Assembly: GCA_021292105.1 (NCBI GenBank)
Contig: CM037868.1
Span: 29,462,403-29,526,402 of the forward strand
DNA: 64,000 nucleotides
Reading direction: 5' to 3'
DNA from: Anadara kagoshimensis
Lineage: Eukaryota; Mollusca; Bivalvia; Arcoida; Arcidae
The notes below the pieces were generated by a model. That model was not told the DNA's origin and ran no database searches. It saw nothing but the letters and a program-made list of their open reading frames with translations. Shown here in pieces: positions 55,270 through 64,000 of the stretch. Both the position numbers and the translations under genes were made by a program. How positions within the stretch are numbered: position 1 is the first letter of the stretch; each line of letters starts with the position of its first letter.

Positions 55270-56307
55270 CAGGTCCTTCCACAAAATAAAATCACTCCGT
55301 AATTTCCATAAAAAAAGTTCACCCCTTAGTGGAAATATATTCTACAGAATTCCAATCACAATTTATTCATTTATTCAAATTAATAAATTATTTTTTCCAA
55401 TAATCATTTCAGTCACATTAGTATTATGTTTAACCACCTCGAGCTTTTATAAAAGCCATTATTCTTTTTGGGAGACTGTCATAGAGTTGTTTACATAAAC
55501 TTTTGGGGTGTTATACCAATGTTTTTGTTACACATTCCCATAGCGAAATGGATGTCTTCGGATTGCCCATTGCAACTTTCAATTCATTTCATAGATTTCC
55601 TATTGGATTCATATCGGATGAATTTCATTGTCGAGCTGTGTTGTTATTTCTTTCCATGTTAAACCAGCATTTTTTAATGTGACAATCTGTATTCTAACCG
55701 TATTGGGAACACGCATTTTGTAAGAGCTGTAAAAAATAGAAAAATACTCAGAAAAGAAGTCATAACAGGAGTACAATTTTAGCAAATGACTCCATTAAAT
55801 TGACAAATATGCAAGTAAGTCATGCATAAAAATAAGAGCCTGAACCAAAATTCGAAAAATCAAAAGAATGTAGAAGTTAACACTTACCTCAGAAAAGTTG
55901 CTTTATCTGGTTATGGCATTGCTTTGTCTGATTTTGAGTATGGTGGAAAATTTCATTCCTGTATCTGTGTACTATATCAAATTGTTACTGACAATGCTTA
56001 TGAGTAATTTTTTTCAAAAGTTTTACAATATAATTTATATTCTGACATGGTATTATGAATATCAATATATATGTTTGTAATAGCAAAAACAATAGAAAAC
56101 GTTTGCAGAAATTTTTCTCTCTATGGAAATATTGTTTTTTTAGAAAATATTTTAGGGGAGAGAAGTGTTTATGAAATTAATTTCAAACTGTGCAGATTTT
56201 TGCTATGCATTGCTACAAACAAAGAAAATATGGTAACAATATTTTTAAAAGGGGGTGAACTTTCCTTATGGAAATTACGGAGTGATCTTATTTTGTGGAA
56301 GGACCTG
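55270..56307 (-). mobile_element. Internally deleted Tc1-like transposon
   Basis: TIRs of about 55 bp start CAGGTCCTTCCACAAAATAA and are flanked by TA on both sides, the Tc1/mariner target. The minus strand keeps the transposase N-terminus (MRVPNTVRIQIVTLKNAG, then LTWKEITTQLDNEI) joined to the C-terminus (PIGNLWNELKVAMG-like, then LYDSLPKRIMAFIKARGG). The central catalytic region is missing and stops and frameshifts are present. It cannot encode an active enzyme. Confidence 0.9.
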
Positions 56308-56604
56308 TATATATTAGAAAAGATCAACAAGGAATGGATCCACTGATAAATATCATCTATTTTACTCGATTGACATTTTTTCCATTTTTAACAATAGGAT
56401 AGTGCCTTTGCATATATCATCTTGGTCAATTTGTTTTGCCACGATCCAAGATCAATAAATTCACCATTAAATTTTATAATTTTCAACCTTATCATATTGT
56501 GGCCATTAAATGACCTTCGTCATTGTTACTATTAGTTTGATAACGATAATAAATGTCCATTACTTGAATCCGAAATGATGAGAGTTTGTGTCTTTTACTA
56601 AGTA

Positions 56605-56685
56605 TACCGGTTTCAAAGATTTTACTTTGCATTTATTTAGATTGTGGTTTGGACATGGATAGGTATATTTGTTTGATTTGTAACC
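56605..56685 (+). mobile_element. Retroelement tail fragment
   Basis: CCGGTTTCAAAGATTTTACT and TTGTGGTTTGGACATGGATA match the terminal 80 bases of the 3' UTR. Confidence 0.7.
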
Positions 56686-56844
56686 AGTGTGGATGTTTCA
56701 TTTATGTGCAGCACATCTGTGAATAGGAGGTGGTCCACTGTTTTATCTATTATATTATGGAAAATATAAATAAAGATTCTAAAATGAAACAAAATACTAA
56801 AACAAACACATATGATATTTATAGACTGTTTAATACATATCCAA

Positions 56845-56850
56845 TTTATT
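56845..56850 (-). promoter_or_regulatory. Polyadenylation signal of the C1q gene
   Basis: AATAAA on the minus strand about 10 bases after the stop codon. The implied 3' UTR is very short. Confidence 0.6.
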
Positions 56851-56859
56851 TCATAATGG

Positions 56860-57091
56860 TTAACTCAATGAAAACCCGACAAATGAGTTATAACCGTTAC
56901 CGTGAAGATAATTTGTACAGCGATTTCCTGTGCGAATCCATACCTTATTCCCGGCTTTTAAATTCAGTATAACCGTTTTACTTGCACTGTTCCAACCCTT
57001 TGAATTTCCAGACCAACAACGGCTGATGTGTTTCCCATCCAGTACTAATTCTGTTTGTTGATATGTATTAGGTCTTCCCATTGTTGTCCAA
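56860..57091 (-). CDS. C1q gene, exon 3
   Basis: Acceptor TATATTTTAG, entered in phase 2, to a TAA at 56860-56862. Begins WTTMGRPNTYQQTELVLDG and includes SASKTVILNLKAGNKVWI and GNGYNSFVGFSLS. This is the C-terminal half of the C1q jelly roll. Confidence 0.95.
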
Positions 57092-58240
57092 CTAAAATAT
57101 ACATAATTTCTGCCTTTTTATTTAGCACCACTATCGTGGTAGCTCAGTTGGTAGAATGCTGGCGTCATATTGGGGAGATTTCCGCCGGAGTCTTTGAAAG
57201 ACTTGAAAATAGATCGTGACTGTCCTTTCGCCAATCACTCGGCGTTTAGAAAGAAAATTCATAGCATCTTTCGAAAGAGACCTTAAACACCGATGTTCCT
57301 TGTGACAACAGAGGTTTTGTATTGAATAACTCTACCTGCTGCACATTGCCCAGAACACAAGGCAAAGGTAAAAATTTCTACTATTACACCTTTGACTGGT
57401 GGCGTCCCGACATAAGTGAACAATTCTTGACTGAAACGTAAAACTACATTCAATAAATCAATCGTTATTTGGTTTTTGACTATATGAGCCGGTGCATGCG
57501 AAAACCTACAACTTGGTCAAAATTTTCAAAATTGAGATTTTTATATATTATGAAAGTCCATTATGTTTTATACATGTAAGAATTTTTTTAAAGTAAAACA
57601 CAAATCCTAAAATGTAAAAATGACGTCACAAAAACTTGGATGACGTCACAATTTATTGGTCAAGTGTTCATGAGTGCTTTCAAATTTCCACTCAATTTTC
57701 AATACTCGAACATCGTTTAACAAAATGATTGCCACTCTTCCGACGGTGTTGTACATGTAATATCTTGATACAATAACCTGACATGGTGTAACTGAGTTTA
57801 ATCAGTATTTTTAGATTTTGTCGGTCTCTGTTTTATCGACTTGTAGCAACTTGATCTGGTCAATCCGTAAAGGTACATGATCAACAGACCTCTTTACAAG
57901 TGTAAAGGTAGTCTCAGAACCATCGATATTACGGTCCCTGATCAAAAAATTTTACGGGGTTCTATACTTGGAAATCTTAAATGTATTGGATGTTTCTGTA
58001 TAAAAATTCAGAATAATTATTACAGATAAATCTTATTCCCTTTTTAAATCTCCCTACAATATCATGCCGACACCCACCATAAAGTTTAGTTGTGATTGGT
58101 CATTTTACAAGAAAAGTAGTTTCAATTATTAAAAACATTTTGTTTACAATTTTTGAAACCCATTGTATTTTATAATTCTTGACTTATGTGGTCATTTAAA
58201 TGAAGCGCGTGCATTATAATTCTAGATTTAAAAATAAATA

Positions 58241-58276
<36 letters not shown>

Positions 58277-61200
58277 ACAAACTTCTTGAATGCACTGGTG
58301 CTTGTGCATTCCAATAAACATGCTATCGATTTGATACTTTGATCTTATTTTTATCTCAGTTAAATTTTACAGCTTATTAAATGTGCTGATAAAATGATCC
58401 AAAATGATACAGGACCGATCAGATATAAGCTGATTAAAATGTTTTCCATCTTTAAATTCCCGGTTTCTGGGTCCATAAACACTATATGCAATGCTTTTTA
58501 TTGTTATATGCAGATTTTGTAACAGTACTAATTTCCAAGAGTGCCAACATCGATCCAACAGTATTGACACTTTAATTTAAATCCTATAGATCTCCTGTCT
58601 ATGAGGCATCGTACATGTCATGCAATCTGCATTTATTAAAAAAGTGACTGCAGTGTTGAGTCCTTCCAAAATGCACCATTCGAAATTAGTCATTGTATAC
58701 ATATTTTTGTTCTGTCTTGTAAAAATATTCTAAATTTTCGTAATAGCACACAAACTGCTGTATATTTGGAATTCGCCCGTATCAATGTAAGACATTGGAA
58801 ATAATACATTTTTTTAATTATACAGACCAGTTCGGTACTGTTTGCCATCTTCATCCAGTGCCTGTTTCTCGTCCATTAAGTAATTCAGATAATCGTACAT
58901 AAACAATCTAGATTTTACAGGGTGTCAGAAAATAAAGTGTACCCATCTGTCTATCAAAATATGGTTTATTGATCGATTGATTAATTAATTGATTGATTGA
59001 AAGGCGATCTACGCCCTAGTCAAGAATATTTCACTTATATCGAGGACGTCGCCAGCTATAAGTAAAGTAGTAGAACATTATTTTACCTTTGTATTGTGTA
59101 TGTTATATGAAAAAATATACTCCTTGTACCATCTCCAGTGGTTTAGAGTGAAAAAAGTTTGAATTGAATTGCCACGTGCAATGAACAGGGAGGATTTTTA
59201 AAGACGCCTGCGATGACACGGGGCATCAGTGTTAAAGGGCTCTTCCGAAGGATTTCGTGATTTTCATTTCTAAATGCCGAATGCATTTTCAAGTTTTTGT
59301 CAGACCCTGTCTGAAATCGAACCCACGACCTCTCACACAAGAAGCATGCTTTCTACCAATTAAGCTACCGTTGTATACATACATTCTGTGCGAAGTCAAA
59401 AGAAAAAAATTGTTATGGTACAAAGGCGCAACTGGTACACTTGGTATTAAGATTCTGGATAGTTCTTCTTGTGTCTTTGTAAGACAGGTCTTAAAAGCAT
59501 AATTTTTTCTTCCTTTTTTTTACAAATATGAGGGAAAAAAAGAAACGGAAATTCTTTATTAGAAAAGCTGTATTCCTTCTGTTTTGCCCATCATATCCAA
59601 ATTAAAATCAAAACATACAGATATGGGCTTTTTAGGTGTTTGGTCAAGGTATGTTCAAAACGCCCTAATGCATATCTTAGCATAGCATGCGCAAGTGACC
59701 AGGTTATTTTCCGCCGATACAAAGTACATACATGTGGTATTTAAAACAAATAGTAAATAATTAAATAGATAAAATTTAAACAACAATTATGAATAACATA
59801 GGCAAATGGCCCTTTATCCTTTAGCAAAACACGTTTTCTGATATAATTCATGAATTGACCTCTTACTTTTGTATTGTTGCAATTTCATCTAAACCTCTAA
59901 GTGGGGAAGAAAATGGCACCTCGTTCTCATCTGCATAATCAATAATATGCAATTCACAATTATTTCAACACCATTAATATTGATTAAGAGGCCGCGGTTG
60001 CCTAATGGATAAGACGTTAAGTCTACAAATCCAGGGCCTCTCACCGCTGTGAGTTCGAGTCCCGCTTAGACCACATGTGGAAAAGTGAATTTTCCTTGCT
60101 GTTGGCCTTTTCTGGTTAACCTGGTATCAGTTTAATGGACTGGGGTAATGGTACGCTTGTCTGCGGCGTACTCGGTGAGCTAGCACCTTAAAAGTCGCCC
60201 TGAGTGCGCGCTAGTACAAGGCAGACCATACAACACACTCGCAATTCACATGCAAACACGAAATTGTTCATAGATTAATCCATAGAGATTGATAAAATAG
60301 TTCTCGTCGCGAATAGCTGAAAAATTGTTGATGCGACGTGAAGCAACATTCACCCAACTAAGCCATTAATAATGAAGTCATTATCAGATTTTTTAACCCT
60401 ATTCCCATGTGTTCTTGGATCATTTAAATTATTCTTCACATGACGGATGATGAAGCTTAAAACAATTTCTCTAGTGGGTTACCGTATCTTAAACACTACC
60501 CGACAAATTACTGTACCGTTTAAAGTGAAATTATGGCGCTTATTCTGTCTCTCTCCTCGTTTTGTTTGTTTTCTTTAGGTGTCTTATACTTCATACTAAT
60601 GGACCCTATCATGCAACCTCCGGTATTTATTAAAATTATTAAAAAAAAAAAAAAAAACACGTCAGAGGGATTCGAACTCCCGGAGCCTGTGTTTGAAAAA
60701 AAAAGGTGTAAGCCCAAAGTCATATCCACTACACCACGACGACAACTTATGCAGCGCAATCTTATACAATGTATAAAATGTGTTATGAAATGTGTTATGT
60801 CACAGCTAAGGCCAGTAACTCTTCATTTGTTTACATTCACAAACTGTTGCTGGATCTTATCACCCGTTATATTTAATTTAGTCGCTACATCTTCATTGAA
60901 AAGACACATAAAATCGTAAGACACATTTTATTAAACATGTTGTTTGTTATTCCCCGGGTGATACACACATAATTTTCCCGGGTGATATAGCGCGCGCGAT
61001 CTCTCTCTCTCTCTTATTTAGAAAAAAAATTGGGAAGATGTTTGTATTTATTATAATTTTGTATTATATTATTAATATTGATAAAAGGGTTTAAAAAACG
61101 TTACCAATATCAGTTTCGAAATATTGTTAATACTATCATTTCCATACTCCGAAAATACATGACCAAACCGAGTGCTCGTCTACATTTACTTTAAACCGGT

Positions 61201-62523
61201 ATAAATGCTGTAAAAACATATGGATGAACTAAAAAACGCAACCTCATCTGTCTCCGCTCTTCAGTTCCATATGTTACCACCCAACACTTAAAATCACTCC
61301 GTTAAATCAATTTTAACTTCAACTCGTTCTAAAAGTTAAAACGTCAAACTTTTAAATTGACGCACAATACTTGCAGTTGACTTCCGTGTATGTGACGTAA
61401 CTCGTCGTGATTTTTCTCATTGTGACGTAATTGCCAAATTGTAGGTTTTCGCATGCACTGGCTCATATGGTTTTTAAAACTTATTTCATGTTTCAAATCG
61501 ACGTGAGATTACTACAATATGGTTTGAAACGGGTTATTGAATATTTTCCTTATTCGAATATATCCATACAAAGTAATTATTATAAATCGTGTCGCTATTT
61601 TGCAACACTAGTTGGTCGTATTGGAATAAAATTCCGCATTAGTAGTGCTCGAACCGAAATTGTGGACTAATTTAATGATAAACAGAAACTAAGTCATACC
61701 TGAAAAAATAAAGTCCATCCACTGGAGCAGTAAATTTGCCATCACTCTTGTCGTAGGCATCACAGTTCGTGATAATGTTATCATATACAATATTTTGAAG
61801 TTGCCTCACGTTAGATAATGTACTGGATAACTCGGCATTGAACGCCACACGTTGTTTTGAAACATGTGGAACATGTGATATAAGAACGTGTGGAATCCAT
61901 GAACCTGAAATATAATTCATTTCAGTTTTAAAATTTGAAGGACTAGACGTATAGCTTAATAAACATAAACATACATGTCCAAATCTGAATCAATGCCAAA
62001 ATGAAAATAAACTGATGAATTTAACAGGTTAACGCAAGCATGTAAAATAGCAACATTTATAAGTATCTTTAAACATTTCTGAACATCCAGCTGTACAATA
62101 CAAGCAATTTTGAAATACATTACGCTTAAAAGTTATATTGTCTAAATTAAATGTGTAATTATGTGCCTAATTTGGCCAATAGAATTCGAGTGTAAAATTC
62201 ATACCTATTATACACAACATGAAATTTGTTTGGGATCAACTTTGTTTTGATTAGCCGAAACGAATGGAAATTTAAACAAGATATAATAATGAATATATCT
62301 TTTCCATATGATAGAATGTCAGTTCGGTATATCATGTTGCATTTATCTAGTTCATAATGTGTAGCGTTATAATGATACCAGCTACGATCTGTGAATGAGT
62401 TTTAGACTCACGAATAAAAAGGGATGAATCTCAGAAATAAACAATATACATAAACTTACCTGTTCCCTCGACTGTTAATACAACACAGCCGCAAATGGCA
62501 AAAAACAGGTGACTGATCTTCAT
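56860..62523 (-). CDS. Secreted C1q-domain protein (gene span, three exons)
   Basis: Three exons with good splice sites: 62460-62523 (signal peptide), 61700-61904 and 56860-57091. Joined they give about 166 residues: a signal peptide, about 15 residues of linker, then one globular C1q domain and no collagen stalk. C1q hallmarks are QRVAFNAELSS, KSDGKFTAPVDGLYFF, SWTTM, SKTVILNLKAGNKVWI and GYNSFVGFSLS at the C-terminus. Short secreted C1q proteins are strongly expanded in bivalves, where several act as pattern-recognition lectins, so an immune or binding role is likely but inferred. The 4.6-kb second intron is full of SINEs and other repeats. No frame damage was seen. Confidence 0.93.
57130..57465 (+). 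mobile_element. tRNA-derived SINE in the C1q intron
   Basis: Head GTGGTAGCTCAGTTGGTAGA, a body with CTTTCGAAAGAGACCTTAAA, and tail TTCTTGACTGAAACGTAAAA followed by CAATAAATCAATC. Confidence 0.8.
58232..58278. repeat. (AAAT)n microsatellite
   Basis: About 11 tetranucleotide units. Confidence 0.95.
58965..59070 (-). mobile_element. Reversed SINE tail
   Basis: ATTGATTGATTGAAAGGCG, then CTAGTCAAGAATATTTCACT and TATATCGAGGACGTCGCCAG, the complement of the SINE 3' end. Confidence 0.7.
59195..59375 (-). mobile_element. Reversed SINE body and head
   Basis: GACACGGGGCATCAGTGTTA (body complement), GAAATCGAACCCACGACCTC (B-box complement) and CTACCAATTAAGCTACCG (A-box complement). Confidence 0.7.
59988..60245 (+). 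mobile_element. tRNA-derived SINE, second family
   Basis: A box GCGGTTGCCTAATGGATAAG and B box GTGAGTTCGAGTCCCGC, followed by a body unlike the GACTGGGACG-tailed SINEs (GTACTCGGTGAGCTAGCACC). The head resembles a tRNA-Arg-like sequence. Confidence 0.7.
60659..60746 (-). tRNA. tRNA-like pseudogene or SINE head
   Basis: On the minus strand: GTCGTGGTGTAGTGGATATG (A box) and GGAGTTCGAATCCCTCTGAC (perfect B box), then a long T run that would terminate pol III. The anticodon arm and variable region are interrupted by an insertion-like T run, so a working tRNA is unlikely. Confidence 0.4.
61700..61904 (-). CDS. C1q gene, exon 2
   Basis: 205 bp, acceptor TATATTTCAG, phase 1 in and phase 2 out, donor GTATGACTTAG. 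Encodes a linker (SWIPHVLISHVPHVSK), then the first half of the C1q domain (QRVAFNAELSSTLSNVRQL to KFTAPVDGLYFF). Confidence 0.95.
62460..62523 (-). CDS. C1q gene, signal-peptide exon
   Basis: Starts at the ATG at 62523. Encodes MKISHLFFAICGCVVLTVEG, then T, plus one base, ahead of donor GTAAGTTTATG. It is homologous to the signal exon of the cysteine-rich modular gene, and the intron phase (1) is the same. Confidence 0.92.
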
Positions 62524-62568
62524 GTTTCTGGAAAGGGAAAAACTCAGCCTGTAAGGTGACATGGATCC

Positions 62569-62595
62569 TATTTATATTTGGAACATCAGGTCACG
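62569..62595 (-). promoter_or_regulatory. TATA box and upstream element of the C1q gene
   Basis: TATAAATA at 62569-62576 on the minus strand, 46 bases upstream of the ATG. Just upstream is CGTGACCTGATGTTC (62581-62595), which matches a block in front of the modular gene. The implied 5' UTR is about 20 bases. Confidence 0.7.
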
Positions 62596-64000
62596 CATAA
62601 AAATTCCAAGCAATAAAAAAGGAATTAAAGTAATAGTGATGTAAGGCTCAGTTCAAATATGTCACACCCTTTATATTACAATGAAATGATAATGAGCTAC
62701 ACCAGTATTTACATGGATTTAAATTGCAAACAATCATGCACAAACATATGGATCTATGTTGGAATCACAATCCGGAAAGATAAAGATATTAACTTTGTAC
62801 TGATTTAAACTAAGGTCGTGTTCGTTTGTGGACTAGAACACAATGGATTAAAAAGGTAAAGGATACAACGAACTCGTATAAGCCGATGGTTATTTGATGT
62901 CACAAAGACTTCAATAATAGTAACAAGTACACTACTATGAATTAACAAAAGACTCGTTCTGAACGTTGTACAGCAAAATTGCAATTCCAATTATGAAATT
63001 TATTGATTGTAAATTATTCAAGTTTGTTCTAGAGATGCTGAAATGTCATATCGTCCTGATGAAATAGTGAAATAAAATTATTTTATATTCGTTTTTAAAT
63101 ATAATCGTTATGATTAAATGATCTCGGTATGGTTTATAAGACATCTCTGATCTTATGCCTTTGATGATGTTTTAGGATCATCTGTATTATATTATTCTTC
63201 AAGGGAACATAGACAGTCGCTTTTTTGTCAATTAAACTTTTATGTTTAATGTTATACATATTGAATCTAATTATAAAACCCTAATTAAATGTAAAAAATA
63301 AGTGTTTTACAGCCCTCTGGTTTTGCTCTACATACCAAACTTTTGTTGTTTTTTAAACACTGCACATGCGTCCCTTCTTTACCCGTGCCTCGTATGCAAA
63401 TTTAGAGCATTGTATGTAGGGTTTTATATATGCATATACATGAGTATGAGTAAAATCCGAACCGCACATCTGAAAGCCAACCTGGTTTTACCGTGTGATA
63501 ATAATTAATAAGCAGGTCATCCAGGTGCGATTTACACACTGAGTTACATTTAGGTATATATACAACACATTGGTTTTCTCTTTCTCTGTTATGAAAAAAA
63601 GACAAAAGTGTCGGTATATGCCTGTTTTGTTATTTAAGCTCAAGTAAGCAAACCTCATACGTTGGATAGATGATATGATTTATTTACAGAAATACAATAA
63701 TACAACACTTGATTTATATTAAAGATAAATAGACTATCTAAGTTCCCTGGAACAATAGTAAGTATTTTTAGATCACACTTTCAACATGCCCTGTATTTCT
63801 AGCCAAAATTATGTGTTATCTTAAAAACTGTGGCACGACCGTTTTTATATGAGGAATAACACGATATTTAGAAATTCTGTGACGGCTATCGTTCTGTTTC
63901 AGAGAAGACAAACTAGGATTAAACAACAAACCATTAAATAAAATTAAGAGAATTTAAAAAAAAAACAAACCACTTAATTTTAGATTTGAAATTTACATAA
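62596..64000. other. Unassigned DNA upstream of the C1q gene
   Basis: A faint retroelement tail on the minus strand at about 62750-62800 (GATCTATGTTGGAATCACAA). Nothing else is supported. Confidence 0.5.

Larger units (their letters stand above)
57478..61470. repeat. Inverted repeat pair about 4 kb apart in the C1q intron
   Basis: ATATGAGCCGGTGCATGCGA, then AAACCTACAACTTGG, at 57482-57516 has an inverted counterpart ending at about 61470 (CCAAATTGTAGGTTTTCGCA). TGACGTCACA-type words lie inside both ends. It could be one large TIR element or two halves of separate MITEs. Confidence 0.5.

Overview
The window looks like AT-rich nuclear DNA from a marine invertebrate, most likely a bivalve mollusc and perhaps a mussel. 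The grounds are small phase-1 exons in kilobase introns, a short secreted C1q-domain gene of the kind expanded in bivalves, tRNA-headed SINEs ending in a GACTGGGACGTTAAAC-type tail, and many MITEs, palindromes and minisatellites. The species call is inference. There are no prokaryotic gene layouts, no rRNA and no convincing functional tRNA.

Layout. 1-900: two minisatellites. 897-4729: a non-coding element with terminal inverted repeats (TIRs), inserted inside the second minisatellite. 5732-14023: a minus-strand DIRS-order tyrosine-recombinase retrotransposon (gag, RT/RNase H, recombinase) with split direct repeats. 14000-25000: nested SINEs, 5'-truncated retroelement 3' ends, palindromic MITEs and a 3.4-kb long-inverted-repeat element. 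25040-41308: a minus-strand gene reconstructed here from splice sites. It has a signal-peptide exon, short basic linker exons, fifteen symmetrical (phase 1-1) exons each encoding one 33-36 residue cysteine-rich EGF-like module, and a short terminal exon. 41600-56700: repeats, MITEs and a deleted Tc1-like element. 56840-62595: a three-exon minus-strand gene for a secreted C1q-domain protein. 62600-64000: nothing recognised.

The two host genes probably share ancestry at their 5' ends. Their signal-peptide exons, the DNA just upstream and their phase-1 junctions match, although one continues into cysteine-rich modules and the other into a C1q domain. Exon shuffling or segmental duplication would explain this. 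In the modular gene, a 33-bp minisatellite abuts both copies of a 48-bp linker exon. Most repeat units carry a splice donor, and the first three units past each exon copy keep the reading frame.

All exon calls rest on splice consensus, phase consistency and module similarity read by eye. No transcript or database search was available.
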